Below are positions 25,852-35,653 of a DNA stretch of 64,000 nt, one piece after another; position 1 is the first letter of the stretch; each line of letters opens with the position of its first letter. Source of the DNA: JBPOFY01 sp051252415. GTDB taxonomy: Bacteria > Verrucomicrobiota > Verrucomicrobiia > Opitutales > Coraliomargaritaceae. The notes under the pieces are model-generated. The model was not told the origin of the DNA. It was given only the letters and a program-made list of their open reading frames with translations, and ran no database searches. The stretch is from positions 1 to 64,000 of the forward strand of contig JBPOGA010000004.1 in assembly GCA_051252415.1 (NCBI GenBank). The letters are read 5' to 3'. A program made the position numbers and the translations under genes.

Positions 25852-28260
25852 TTACATTTTGTCTTTTAGTCCGCCGAAGCGCTTTTCACTGGCGTAGATC
25901 TTGTAGTCCTTAATCTTGCCTGGGTTGGCTCCATTACGGGGCAGGTAGCGTAGTGATTTGAACTCTTGAACTTTGCCGAGATCGATCACGACCTGGTGTG
26001 GGTGCTTCTTATTTGCATCCTTACCTTTGTATTGTGTGTGCCAGAAAGTGACGGGTTGATTGTCCATGATGTTACTCGCGGAGGTGGGCTCGGCGATGAT
26101 CTCTTCACTGTCGGCGTAGATGACTTGCCAACCGTCGCGGTCGAGCCAGTTGTCCTTGGCATCAATCAAGTGAACTTCGGCAATGGTCGCGTGGTTGTCG
26201 TTGGACTGTGAACTGAGTGCTTCGATGCAGACGTAACGCGCCTTGATGGTTTTGCCGAAGTCGACGAACTGTGCCTCGTCGCCATTCTGAAATGTGCCTT
26301 CAGCGATCACTTTAGCTCTAGAGAGATCGAGTGTTTCGCCCGGCTTACGGTTGTAGCTGAGGCTCTTGTCGACCTTGAGGCCGAAGATGGGCTCGGTGCC
26401 GCCAGTTATGGATGTATGGCCCGTCGGTTCAATATCCATGACGATGACTTCATTCGCGCCTTTCTTCATCCAGCAACCAGGCATGTAGAGTGTGTATTGT
26501 GGCCCAATGTCCCAAAAGCGACCGAGGTTGATGCCGTTAACCCAGACCATACCTTTGCCCCAACCAGTCATGTTGAGCATGGTGTCGCCAACTTCGTTGA
26601 CGTGAAATTCGCCGCGATAAAAAACCGGGTAGGGCGATGCTGCGACGGGCTCATTGGAGAACTTCAAGCCAGCAACGTCTTCAAGCTCGAGTGGGAATGT
26701 TTGCACACTCCAACCGAGGACAGGCTCACCGTTTAGGGTGACTTTGCCGAGACCCTTACGGTCTTTGATCATTTCGCGGGAGTAATTAATGTGCCCCATG
26801 TTTTCGAGCAGGATGTCGAGCTGCACTTTGCCAGCTGGTAGCTTTAGATTGGCCGCGCTTTGTTTTACACGGCGATCCAGCGTCGCTACGCGCTCACCGT
26901 TCACGATGAGGATAGCGCGGTCTTTGAGCTCACTGAACTGGATCTTGTAGGTGCCCGCACTATGCACGTTGAGCTGAGTGCTGTAAATGCCGAGCCCTTG
27001 GAATAGGTCGATGCCTTCCATGTGTGGCGCTGTCTCTGAAGTAAATGGTTCACGTGCGAGTTGGCTGAACGCGGCTGACTCGGTGAGCGTGAATGCGGGC
27101 ACTTCGATTCGCTTAATCTGCTCGGGTGGTTCGGGTAGTGTATAGTCGGCGGGTAAATATTTCTTAATGGTATCACGGAAGATGAAGAACTTGTCCGTGA
27201 TACGGCCGGACTCGTCGATTGGTGCATCATAGTCGTAGCTTGTGGTGTCTGCGCTGTATTGGCCAGAGGACCAATTTGCTCCCGATGTGAAACCGTAGTT
27301 GGTGCCACCGTGGAGCATATAGACGTTGAAGGAGACTGCGTTATCTAGCATCCAGTCGATTTCCTTAATGAAAGGGCCGAGTGCTTTGGTGTGGTGCTTT
27401 GCGCCCCAGTGGTCGAACCAACCGACCCAGTATTCACCAGACATTCTAGGCATGCCTGGATACTCTTGATCGAAGAATTTGAAAGCATCGGAAGCGCTTC
27501 CGCCAAAGTTCATCGTGGTGTAGACTTCGTCAATGTGGGCGGTGCCTACAGTTTTCTTCTTCGGCCAGTCGCAACGGATGAACATGGTGTCGAAGCCGGC
27601 ATCTACAAGCTGGTCATAGATCGCACGGTTGTAGTCCATGTCGGCTTGATTGCCTGGGCGACCAAATTGACCGTATTCATTTTCCACCTGCACTTGAATG
27701 ATGGGGCCACCGTGGGTGACTTGAAGGTCTTTGAGTTGCTCGCCGACGGCTTTCATGTAGCGAGCAGTGGCTGCGAGAAACTTCGGGTCGCCGGTGCGCA
27801 CTTCCATAGTTGGATCTTTTAGTAGCCATGCGGGCATGCCGCCGAGGTCCCACTCAGAGCAAACATAGGGGCCGGGACGAACGATGAGCCACATGCCTTC
27901 CTCTTGGCAGACACGCGCAAATTCAGCGATGTCGAGATTACCCGTAAAATCAAATTCGCCGGGTTTCTTTTCGTGGATGTTCCAAAAGATGTATGTGCCA
28001 ATACAGTTGAAGCCCATGGCTTTGGCTTTGCGAATACGGTCACGCCAATATGCTTTAGGGACACGTGGGTAGTGGACGGATCCAGAGATGATGACAGCAG
28101 GCTCACCATCGAAAGTGAAGTGGCCGTCAGATTCGCCGAAAGTTGGTTGGCTCTGGCCTACAGGGTTGGGCTCGGGAGGCATCGGCAAAATCTTGGCGGA
28201 TACTGCAGTGCAGAGGCTAGTCAGGGCTAGGGTGAGGGTGAGTTTCTTCAATAATTGCAT
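25852..28260 (-). CDS. Beta-galactosidase (GH35) with C-terminal discoidin-like domain
   Basis: GH35 enzymes remove terminal beta-galactose from oligo- and polysaccharides. A signal peptide (MQLLKKLTLTLALTSLCTAVSA) directs export. The signature block VIISGSVHYPRVPKAYWRDR is complete, with FWNIHEKKPGEFDF and IVRPGPYVCSEWDLGGMPAWL; the acid/base glutamate is E195 in QVENEYGQ and the nucleophile E276 in MSGEYWVGWFDHWG. Beta-sandwich domains follow, with GWGKGMVWVNGINLGRFW. The last 140 residues (AKVIAEGTF...RYLPRNGANPGKIKDYKIY) look like an F5/8-type C carbohydrate-binding domain. The GH2 gene ends 55 bp upstream, so they are likely cotranscribed. Confidence 0.95.
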   Translation of the reverse strand: MQLLKKLTLTLALTSLCTAVSAKILPMPPEPNPVGQSQPTFGESDGHFTFDGEPAVIISGSVHYPRVPKAYWRDRIRKAKAMGFNCIGTYIFWNIHEKKPGEFDFTGNLDIAEFARVCQEEGMWLIVRPGPYVCSEWDLGGMPAWLLKDPTMEVRTGDPKFLAATARYMKAVGEQLKDLQVTHGGPIIQVQVENEYGQFGRPGNQADMDYNRAIYDQLVDAGFDTMFIRCDWPKKKTVGTAHIDEVYTTMNFGGSASDAFKFFDQEYPGMPRMSGEYWVGWFDHWGAKHHTKALGPFIKEIDWMLDNAVSFNVYMLHGGTNYGFTSGANWSSGQYSADTTSYDYDAPIDESGRITDKFFIFRDTIKKYLPADYTLPEPPEQIKRIEVPAFTLTESAAFSQLAREPFTSETAPHMEGIDLFQGLGIYSTQLNVHSAGTYKIQFSELKDRAILIVNGERVATLDRRVKQSAANLKLPAGKVQLDILLENMGHINYSREMIKDRKGLGKVTLNGEPVLGWSVQTFPLELEDVAGLKFSNEPVAASPYPVFYRGEFHVNEVGDTMLNMTGWGKGMVWVNGINLGRFWDIGPQYTLYMPGCWMKKGANEVIVMDIEPTGHTSITGGTEPIFGLKVDKSLSYNRKPGETLDLSRAKVIAEGTFQNGDEAQFVDFGKTIKARYVCIEALSSQSNDNHATIAEVHLIDAKDNWLDRDGWQVIYADSEEIIAEPTSASNIMDNQPVTFWHTQYKGKDANKKHPHQVVIDLGKVQEFKSLRYLPRNGANPGKIKDYKIYASEKRFGGLKDKM

Positions 28261-28315
28261 CTTAAATGGAGTTAAAGATTTGAGAGGTATTTTAAAGGTT
28301 TTGGGAGCTTGTAGA

Positions 28316-30349
28316 TTAATCGATTGAATCTGCGATCGGGGTGGTTGGCCATTCTAGATCTCTGAATACGTTGCGCACCAGCTTAGGTTGAGAAAATTCG
28401 TTATACATCCCCATGCGCGACCAGCCATTTTGATGCTTGTTACCCGTGTAGGTTTTGCGGGAACGATAGTCGGTGAGTAGCCAGTAGGTATATCCTGCGA
28501 GGCGAGGGCGGTGGTCGGTGAGAACCTTGTGCTGGCGTTTGAGCAAATCCGCTTGCCAGTCTTCGGTGTTTTTCTGGTGCGGCTTGCCGCGGCTGCCAAG
28601 CGTGGACCAAGCACCATTTTCCAAGATGATGAGTGGCTTATTGGGGTTCTCTTCAGTCGCTTGAACGAGGTCTGGAGCGAGCTCTTCAAAAGGATCCATC
28701 GCGCCACGGTATTCATTGAAGCCGACCGCGTCAGCATATTCGAAATGCGGTTCGCCTTTGTGAGGGTGCCAAGCGGCCCAAGTAATCGGGCGACCGCCTT
28801 TGTCGTAGGTTTCTACAATATCGCGACCAACTTTTAAGAACGGTGCATACTCGTCGCAAAATTGGTGGGACTCATTATTGAGCCCCCAAAGGACGACTGA
28901 GGGATGATTCATTAAATCCCAGACGGTGCAGTGTGCATGCGATTGATAAACTGACTGCTTATCTTCTGTCTGCGCGCCCATGGATTTTTCAGTATACCAA
29001 AATCCGCCCCATTCGGCGCAGAGCATGAACCCGAGCTTGTCTGCGAGTTGATACACATAGGGATCACGCTGGCCGACATGTAGACGAATGAAGTTGGCGT
29101 CGGCTTCGTCGCTAAGGCGGAAGAATTCTTCATGGTCACTCGGTAGGAGTGCGTTACCGCGCTTAGGATGCTCCTCGTAGAAAGCGACACCTTTTAGGAA
29201 GATCAGTGACTCGTTGAGAGCGAACTGATGATCGATTGTTTTGAAAGAACGGATGCCAAATTCAGTGCGTAGGGTATCTACTGGATAATTGTTGATCTCT
29301 AAGCGTGTGGTTAAGGTATGTAGATTGGGGGATTCGGTGGACCACTTTTTAGCAGGCTGCTTTAAGGCTGCCGAAAACTTGAGCACTCTATTTTGATTCG
29401 GGCGAATCGTAATGACTTGTGATTCGGCGTTCGTGATCGCGCTGGAGTCTATGTTGGCTTTGACCTTGTGGGACTTTGAGCTGCGATTGGTAATACATAC
29501 AGCGGCTTCTAAAAGACCATCAGCGGTGCGCACTTGTGTCTTACGTATCGTGATCGGGTTCTCCGTAATCAAGGTGACCGATCGGTTGATTCCAGCATAG
29601 GGCCAGTTGTCGGGTGCTTTCGGGTGTTGGGTGTGAGCTGGATATAACTCATGGAAACCGTCGCCATCTTCTTTTGGGCGAAAGTTCGCGAGGCGTATGA
29701 CTTGCACGGCGAGTGTATTTTTTCCTGGGCGAAGTGCTTCGGAGATGTCGACCGAGAAAGGCTGTCCGCTGCCTTCGTGTAAGGCGAGTAAGGTGCCATT
29801 GAGAAAAATACGGCCACGCTGTTGGACGCTCAAAAACTCGATGCGATATTGTTTTTGCTCGGTGCTTGGCTGATGGTCAAATTCACGACGATACCATGCC
29901 GTGCCATCATAGAACGGAGGGTTGCTCGGCGAACGATCACTCCAATCCCAAAAACGTCCGCCGGGCATCATATCCCAACAGTGGGGGACTTGCACGGTCG
30001 TCCAGTCTTGAATGTCGGGCTTCGTTGGCCAGTTCTCAGCGATGCCCTCCGCCTCTGGATCAAAGCTGAATTTCCAATCGCCATCTAATGATCTGCGGTC
30101 CCGATATGGGTTGGGCGCGTTGTCTTCAAAATCTGGCCGTATCTCGCCGTAATGAAGCACTACCGGGAAACCATCGACCTCGACACTTTCAATGCCCATT
30201 GCGTGGACAAATTCAGGGGAATCTGCCATGTCATTTGCACTTAGATGCAGTGCCAATAAAGGCATTAAGAGGAGCGCTTTAAGCGGTCGGCTCAGAGGAA
30301 TTGAGATAGATGTTTTTACGGGGGGCATTACGGCTCGAAAGCGTTTCAA
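28316..30349 (-). CDS. GH2 family exo-glycosidase (beta-glucuronidase/beta-galactosidase type)
   Basis: This secreted retaining glycosidase has the GH2 order: N-terminal jelly roll (DGDWKFSFDPEAEG, TVQVPHCWDMM, WYRREF), immunoglobulin-like domain and TIM barrel. The acid/base glutamate is E493 in LWGLNNESH and the nucleophile E577 in PLIILENGAW. The signal peptide is RPLKALLLMPLLALHLSA; ATG 30328 (residue 8) would give a more usual n-region than ATG 30349. The palindrome GAAAGCGTTTC lies between the two possible starts. At 677 aa it is compact, nearer to beta-glucuronidases than to LacZ; substrate specificity cannot be decided. It leads the GH2-GH35-GH29 run. Confidence 0.9.
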   Translation of the reverse strand: MKRFRAVMPPVKTSISIPLSRPLKALLLMPLLALHLSANDMADSPEFVHAMGIESVEVDGFPVVLHYGEIRPDFEDNAPNPYRDRRSLDGDWKFSFDPEAEGIAENWPTKPDIQDWTTVQVPHCWDMMPGGRFWDWSDRSPSNPPFYDGTAWYRREFDHQPSTEQKQYRIEFLSVQQRGRIFLNGTLLALHEGSGQPFSVDISEALRPGKNTLAVQVIRLANFRPKEDGDGFHELYPAHTQHPKAPDNWPYAGINRSVTLITENPITIRKTQVRTADGLLEAAVCITNRSSKSHKVKANIDSSAITNAESQVITIRPNQNRVLKFSAALKQPAKKWSTESPNLHTLTTRLEINNYPVDTLRTEFGIRSFKTIDHQFALNESLIFLKGVAFYEEHPKRGNALLPSDHEEFFRLSDEADANFIRLHVGQRDPYVYQLADKLGFMLCAEWGGFWYTEKSMGAQTEDKQSVYQSHAHCTVWDLMNHPSVVLWGLNNESHQFCDEYAPFLKVGRDIVETYDKGGRPITWAAWHPHKGEPHFEYADAVGFNEYRGAMDPFEELAPDLVQATEENPNKPLIILENGAWSTLGSRGKPHQKNTEDWQADLLKRQHKVLTDHRPRLAGYTYWLLTDYRSRKTYTGNKHQNGWSRMGMYNEFSQPKLVRNVFRDLEWPTTPIADSID

Positions 30350-30578
30350 TATTATTATCTTAGAAGGTGTTTAAAAATGTAAACACAGACTTCACTCAGG
30401 GTTATACAGTCATGCTTAGTAATAATGTATTTATTGTAACTGTTTATAGGCTGAATTTGTTCCAGATGTTTATTCGTTTTAATGTAAAGTTTGCCCTGAC
30501 CATTTTGTTTAGATGTATATAGGTGCCTCCTCCCCAAAGCCTAATACTATAGTTAGCGATTAGTTATCTCTTTTTGAA

Positions 30579-31961
30579 ATGCGGCATAAATTCTATCAAC
30601 AACTCATCCTTCGCAGAGGCGCTTGCCTTGCTGTGTTTGTTGCAATGTGGGCGAGTTCGTTGTGCGACGCTATGGTCACGATACGTCTGGACGATCCTCA
30701 GCAGCAGATCGTGATGATGGGCGCGGACATGGAACGCTCGGCGAATGCGCTACAGTCGGCCAGTAATACCCGGGACATTGTGAAGTGGGTCTTTGAGGAC
30801 ACGGAAGGCGTCGACTACATGCGCGTGGTGTTTGATAAGCACCAAGAGATGGAACGAGGGCAGAAGGAACTGTCTTTTTACGATAAGCAGGTTTTATCGA
30901 TGCAGCAGATAAAATCAGTGAGGCCAGATATTCGGTTTTGGGCGACACCTAGAACTGATTACGATGGCTATGGAACCAAGAATAACTTACCCGACTGGAT
31001 TTACACGGGAGGCGGTTACGACGGAGGAAGCTACGATCCCAACAAATTGGATGTTCCCAATTATGCAGGTTTTCTTGCCGACTATTTAGAATATATGCAC
31101 TCGAAGGGCGTGCCGATCTATTGTCTCTCAGTGATGAAAGAGTGGTCGCAAGTCGTCAGTTCGGAGAAGGCCTCTGAGGTGATACGTGCGGTTAAGAAAG
31201 AGTGCTATTGGCGCCGAATCCCTGAACCTATTTTCATTGGTCCAGCTTCATGGGGCGTTAAGGGAGGAATTCGTGATCTAAAAGGAATTAAACGTCTTGG
31301 TGACCAAGATCTTTACGCGGCTTTTTGTGTTCATGACTATGATGATTCCAATGAGCAGGATTGGAAAGAAGTCGTGGAACTCGCGGCATCGATGGGCAAG
31401 AAGGTGTTCCATGACGAGACGCATCTAGGGAATGGGGGGCGACTCCATGGCGAAGAACCTTCAGTCGAGAGCCCGATCAAAGCTTTTATTAAACATGCGA
31501 AGATGTATCGCGCTGGAGTGAGTGGGGAGGTATTCTTTGAAAATTGGTCGCGTGGGATAAGTTCTGAAAATCGTTCGATTTACTTCGAGAGGAAAAAGCG
31601 TGCGAAGCGAATGCGTGGTTATTGGATTTTTAAAGAGTATACAGGCACCACCATGATGTCTCGGTATGTGCCGACAGAACTTAGCGTCGGCGTCTATGGT
31701 ATAGAAACCATGGCTTTCTGGAAAGGCGACCAAGTCACTCTTTGGGTGATGAATGCTACGGATCGAGATCTTCACTCCGTGGACTTTAAACTCAAAGGAA
31801 AGTCACTGAAGCCAAATGATGAAGTCAGTCGGAAATACTGGAGTGATCAGATGCCCGAGATTCGTGGAAATGATGAAAGTATTACACCATCAAATACGAA
31901 TGGATTTTCCGTAGGTATACCTGCGAAATCGCTTACCAGGATCATTCTAAAGATACAGTAA
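30579..31961 (+). CDS. Secreted clan-A glycoside hydrolase-like protein (GH30-like)
   Basis: A signal peptide (LAVFVAMWASSLCDA) precedes a 430-residue product that reads like a GH30-type barrel plus short beta domain. The opening GADMERSANAL matches the strand-1 region of GH30 enzymes, IRFWATPRTDYDGYGT the strand where SPWSPP-type motifs occur, and LSVMKEWSQ and KKVFHDETHLGNG fall where the acid/base and nucleophile glutamates are expected. The acid/base motif is KE rather than the usual NE. The end (VGIPAKSLTRIILKIQ) is the expected GH30 C-terminal strand. The family assignment is tentative. It is divergent from the GH2 operon, with 230 bp between. Confidence 0.65.
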   Translation: MRHKFYQQLILRRGACLAVFVAMWASSLCDAMVTIRLDDPQQQIVMMGADMERSANALQSASNTRDIVKWVFEDTEGVDYMRVVFDKHQEMERGQKELSFYDKQVLSMQQIKSVRPDIRFWATPRTDYDGYGTKNNLPDWIYTGGGYDGGSYDPNKLDVPNYAGFLADYLEYMHSKGVPIYCLSVMKEWSQVVSSEKASEVIRAVKKECYWRRIPEPIFIGPASWGVKGGIRDLKGIKRLGDQDLYAAFCVHDYDDSNEQDWKEVVELAASMGKKVFHDETHLGNGGRLHGEEPSVESPIKAFIKHAKMYRAGVSGEVFFENWSRGISSENRSIYFERKKRAKRMRGYWIFKEYTGTTMMSRYVPTELSVGVYGIETMAFWKGDQVTLWVMNATDRDLHSVDFKLKGKSLKPNDEVSRKYWSDQMPEIRGNDESITPSNTNGFSVGIPAKSLTRIILKIQ

Positions 31962-32005
31962 TCTGATTGAGAATAAGCCAGCAGAGGATTTTTCGCTAAG
32001 GGAAG

Positions 32006-35000
32006 CTATTTCTTTACAATTTCTATTACGGGATCTGTAAGATCAATGTCTCGCTGCTCTTCGGATCCATCGGGCCATTGAATCGTGACTTGAGCGCTTT
32101 GGGCAAGCTCTGGAGCAGCGAAATAGAGAACTGGCTCGCTCTGGCTCAAATACCCGCTACCTCCATAGATCTCCGCCGATTGCATGTTGATATTTGCGGC
32201 TTTGAACGTCACTCGCGCGCCAATTGCTGTCAGATTTCCTTTTGCACCCTTAAGTCGGATCGAAAATGGCCGGCCTGTTGTTGCTTGATTGATAAATAAA
32301 TTTGGATTGGCGCTGTTGATCCCAACAAACAAGTCGGGCCGTGCATCATTATTCATATCACAAACAGCCACCGAGCGCGCGTCTTCTGGAATTTGAATAC
32401 CACTCTCCAAAACTGGAGTGACCTCAAATGGTTTGTCTGGATTGCCTGTTCCGCGGAGCAGTGCGCTGAGCCCTGGGTTCATTGGGCCTGTCTCGATTTG
32501 TGGCTGAGAGAAATTTTGCGCTAGAAATAAATCGGTAAGTCCATCGGCATCTACATCAGTTAGAGCGAGGCCAAAGCTCGGCGATACTTGAGCCATCCAA
32601 GGTAACTTAACTGGGGTGAAATGACCACTGCCATCATTAATCAACGCAGTTGTATAGAGGGTGTTGCATTCGAGCTTCAAAGATGGATCAAGCCGATCTG
32701 TTGAATAGAGCCCTTCGAGTGATGTGACGGCAAATTGCTCAAAAGTTTTGATCTTGTCTTTGATTTGTGGAATCGCCCCTGACGAGCAACTATATCCACG
32801 CCGAGGATAGCATATATCTTTCTCGAACTTAGCTTCAATAATATTGAATTCACCTGTGCCCGCCATGTCTCCATAGAAAATTAGCTCAGGCTTTTTAGGC
32901 GAAGCTTTATAAATGGTATTGGTGCCGAAGTTGGTCGCTACATAATCAATGAAGCCATCGCCATTGAGATCGCGCCCTTGGATTCCTTGCCACCAGCCTA
33001 GTAAATGACCGATTCCAGAGTCTGCCGTGTGGTCGACAAATTTTTGTCCTTTGTCATTAAGGAAAACTTTGATCGGCCCCCATTCATGTGCCGCCATTAA
33101 GTCAATCCAACCATCGTGATTACAGTCGGTCCATAGCAGGCTTGTCACCAAGCCTGTGCCCAGAAATTCGGGGATCATTACCTCGGTAACATCGGTAAAC
33201 TTTCCATCATCATTGCGGAAAACTCGGCTGTTCGTTGGGGTCGGGTATTTCCCGGGCACAATTCTTCCGCTTACGGCAAGATCGAGATCTCCATCCCGAT
33301 CGTAGTCGGCACTCACGACAGAAAAGGTAGATTCTGCTATCTTCGGCAAGGCACCATCAGCATAGGTGAACTTACCCGTTCCATCATTGAGGTAGAGTTT
33401 ATCTTCGTAGACTGAATCACCGATAGCTGACTCCACGCTGCCGCTGGCGATGTAGAGGTCTTGGTCACCATCTCCATCCGCGTCGAAAAGCAGAGTTCCC
33501 ATCGCTTCGGTAGTCAGATCAGCGGCAATGTCTTCAGACGGGTTGGGGACAAAGTTTAAACTTCCTTCTTTAGTCTTAGTGATCCGAAATTCTTTGGTGG
33601 GATTGCCTTTCGACCCACCGTAAACCAATTCAGATGAACCATCACCCGTGACATCGCCCAAGGCTAGCCCCGGGCCCAATTTAGTATGTGATTTTGGGAG
33701 TAGGGGTTGAAACTCGAAATCGTTAAACTCAGTTTCCGCATGTCCGACGGGAGCGACTGACCTTCTGAATAATGGAGTGGGCATGTCAGTGATGACAAAG
33801 GCAGTCGGCTTACTCGGGGCATCGTTTGGTTCGTCGATGGTGTGAATTTTTCCGGCCTCAAGATTGTTGACCTCCTGTATCGCACCACTTGGCCATAGGA
33901 TTTCCACCCGATCCGCTTGCGTTGCTTTGCCTATGCCAAAATGGGCAATCGGTTCGTCTGTGCTGAGGAATCCGCCACTGGTATGAATGTCTCGAGTTTG
34001 TGAGTTCGCACCCGTGTGGATTTCTACCCGAGCACCTAGCCCAAACTTATTGGACTTCTTCCCTCTGAGTTGAATTTGAATACTATTACCATTAGCCACA
34101 GTGTTTTCATACAAAAAGGGAGGTTCTTCCAAGTTGGTGACGATCAAGTCCAGATCTCCATCCCTGTCCAAATCGACGGTTGCGGCTCCAAAACTCATGC
34201 TCAATTGATTGAGACCCCACTGCTCTGAAACATTCTCGAACTTCAAATTACCTAGGTTTCTGTAGGCTAGGTTCTCCTCACGCATTTCTGGTTGATCCTT
34301 GTAGAAATCGAATAAGTTTTTTCCGATGAGATGTTCCCCGCTTGTGACAGATGGTAAATCGCTGTGAGTAAATTGACGCGTCATGCCGTTGGCAAAATAG
34401 AGATCTTGCCAACCATCTTGGTCAAAGTCTTCAGCCTGAACTGCCCAAGTCCAATCGGTTGAGGAAACTCCAGCCATATTACCAATTTCCATGAGTCGTT
34501 GGCTACCTTGATTGAGATAAAACGCGTTGCGTGGTAATTGGCGAGGTCCCAATGGCTCATTCATAATCAGATCTAAGCCACTGCCCATTGCACCCATGAA
34601 GAGTTTGTTTTTATAGTGAGAGGTGGCTGACATGTCGGCCATGATCAGTTCCGTCCATCCATTATTATCAACATCGAGAACGGCAGACCCCATCGAGGTC
34701 CATGCAGAGGAAGGTGCGATCTGCTTGAGCACTTCAACAAAGGTTCCATCGCCCTGATTTAGGTAGAAGAAATCGGGCTCATAAAGGTCATTGCCTACAA
34801 ATATATCGGGATAGCCATCACGATTCCAATCCCACCAGGAAACTGAGTTGCCAAATCCCCGTCGTTGACCGACACCAGCGGTTTCCGAGACGTCGACAAA
34901 CTTCTCACCGTTGTTTTTCAGCAGGATGTCCCTACGGGAAACCTCTCTGTAGATGGGCTGTCCTTGCTCGAGGCCATCGTAGTCGTAATAACGTGCTTCC

Positions 35001-35653
35001 TCTCCAAGGACGACGCCGCTCTTTTGATCACTTGAAACTTTCATCATGACGTTTTCCGGACGCCCACCTTCTCGATACAGTCGATGTGTCAGTATGTAAA
35101 CATCCAGTAATCCGTCGCGGTCAAAATCAGCAAATGCTGGCATTACGCTGGCATCAACGATGTCCAATCCCCATTCAGCAGCTTGTTCCTCAAATACGGG
35201 GTATGAACTACCAGGTTTGGTTACATTGATCCAAAGTTCATTGGGGGCATCATAATTGCACACATAGATATCTAGATCACCGTCATTATCAATGTCTGCA
35301 GCCGCAACACCATTTCCCCACCGATTCAAATCGGAAATCCCCGATTGTTCGGTGATGTCTTGGTAAGAAAACTTGGATTGTTCCAGATAGAGCTTATTGC
35401 TCCCCGGTCCATTGGCGAAGAAAAGTTCAGGTTTCCCGTTTCCAGTAAAATCAGCTGCAACCACTCCACCACACGCTGCACTATTAAAATAAACACGGCT
35501 CAGCGGGTGATCGACATCAATTGAGCACTCATGTAGCAGCCCTGATTCTGCGGGAGAAATGAGCTTAAACCCGCCCTCGGCGTAACCGTTGCCAGCTACC
35601 AAGAAAAGAACTAGAAAACTACAGAATTGGGGGAGATCTTTCATGTTCATCAA
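32006..35653 (-). CDS. FG-GAP/VCBS repeat protein with two UnbV/ASPIC domains
   Basis: A signal peptide (LVLFLVAGNGYA) leads a 1215-residue secreted protein made of beta-propeller repeats with calcium loops such as DIDNDGDLDIYV, DWNRDGYPDIFV, DLDRDGDLDLIV and DADGDGDQDLYI. One UnbV/ASPIC domain (about 515-605, RVEIHTGANSQTRDIHTSGG...RVEILWPSG) divides the protein, and a second closes it (about 1125-1215). The opening (LISPAESGLLHECS...ADFTGNGKPELFFANGPGSNKLYL) closely resembles long Bacteroidota proteins usually encoded beside SusC/SusD genes, yet no such pair is here. It is probably a surface glycan- or protein-binding component. It converges on the GH30-like gene with 44 bp between. Confidence 0.88.
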   Translation of the reverse strand: MMNMKDLPQFCSFLVLFLVAGNGYAEGGFKLISPAESGLLHECSIDVDHPLSRVYFNSAACGGVVAADFTGNGKPELFFANGPGSNKLYLEQSKFSYQDITEQSGISDLNRWGNGVAAADIDNDGDLDIYVCNYDAPNELWINVTKPGSSYPVFEEQAAEWGLDIVDASVMPAFADFDRDGLLDVYILTHRLYREGGRPENVMMKVSSDQKSGVVLGEEARYYDYDGLEQGQPIYREVSRRDILLKNNGEKFVDVSETAGVGQRRGFGNSVSWWDWNRDGYPDIFVGNDLYEPDFFYLNQGDGTFVEVLKQIAPSSAWTSMGSAVLDVDNNGWTELIMADMSATSHYKNKLFMGAMGSGLDLIMNEPLGPRQLPRNAFYLNQGSQRLMEIGNMAGVSSTDWTWAVQAEDFDQDGWQDLYFANGMTRQFTHSDLPSVTSGEHLIGKNLFDFYKDQPEMREENLAYRNLGNLKFENVSEQWGLNQLSMSFGAATVDLDRDGDLDLIVTNLEEPPFLYENTVANGNSIQIQLRGKKSNKFGLGARVEIHTGANSQTRDIHTSGGFLSTDEPIAHFGIGKATQADRVEILWPSGAIQEVNNLEAGKIHTIDEPNDAPSKPTAFVITDMPTPLFRRSVAPVGHAETEFNDFEFQPLLPKSHTKLGPGLALGDVTGDGSSELVYGGSKGNPTKEFRITKTKEGSLNFVPNPSEDIAADLTTEAMGTLLFDADGDGDQDLYIASGSVESAIGDSVYEDKLYLNDGTGKFTYADGALPKIAESTFSVVSADYDRDGDLDLAVSGRIVPGKYPTPTNSRVFRNDDGKFTDVTEVMIPEFLGTGLVTSLLWTDCNHDGWIDLMAAHEWGPIKVFLNDKGQKFVDHTADSGIGHLLGWWQGIQGRDLNGDGFIDYVATNFGTNTIYKASPKKPELIFYGDMAGTGEFNIIEAKFEKDICYPRRGYSCSSGAIPQIKDKIKTFEQFAVTSLEGLYSTDRLDPSLKLECNTLYTTALINDGSGHFTPVKLPWMAQVSPSFGLALTDVDADGLTDLFLAQNFSQPQIETGPMNPGLSALLRGTGNPDKPFEVTPVLESGIQIPEDARSVAVCDMNNDARPDLFVGINSANPNLFINQATTGRPFSIRLKGAKGNLTAIGARVTFKAANINMQSAEIYGGSGYLSQSEPVLYFAAPELAQSAQVTIQWPDGSEEQRDIDLTDPVIEIVKK

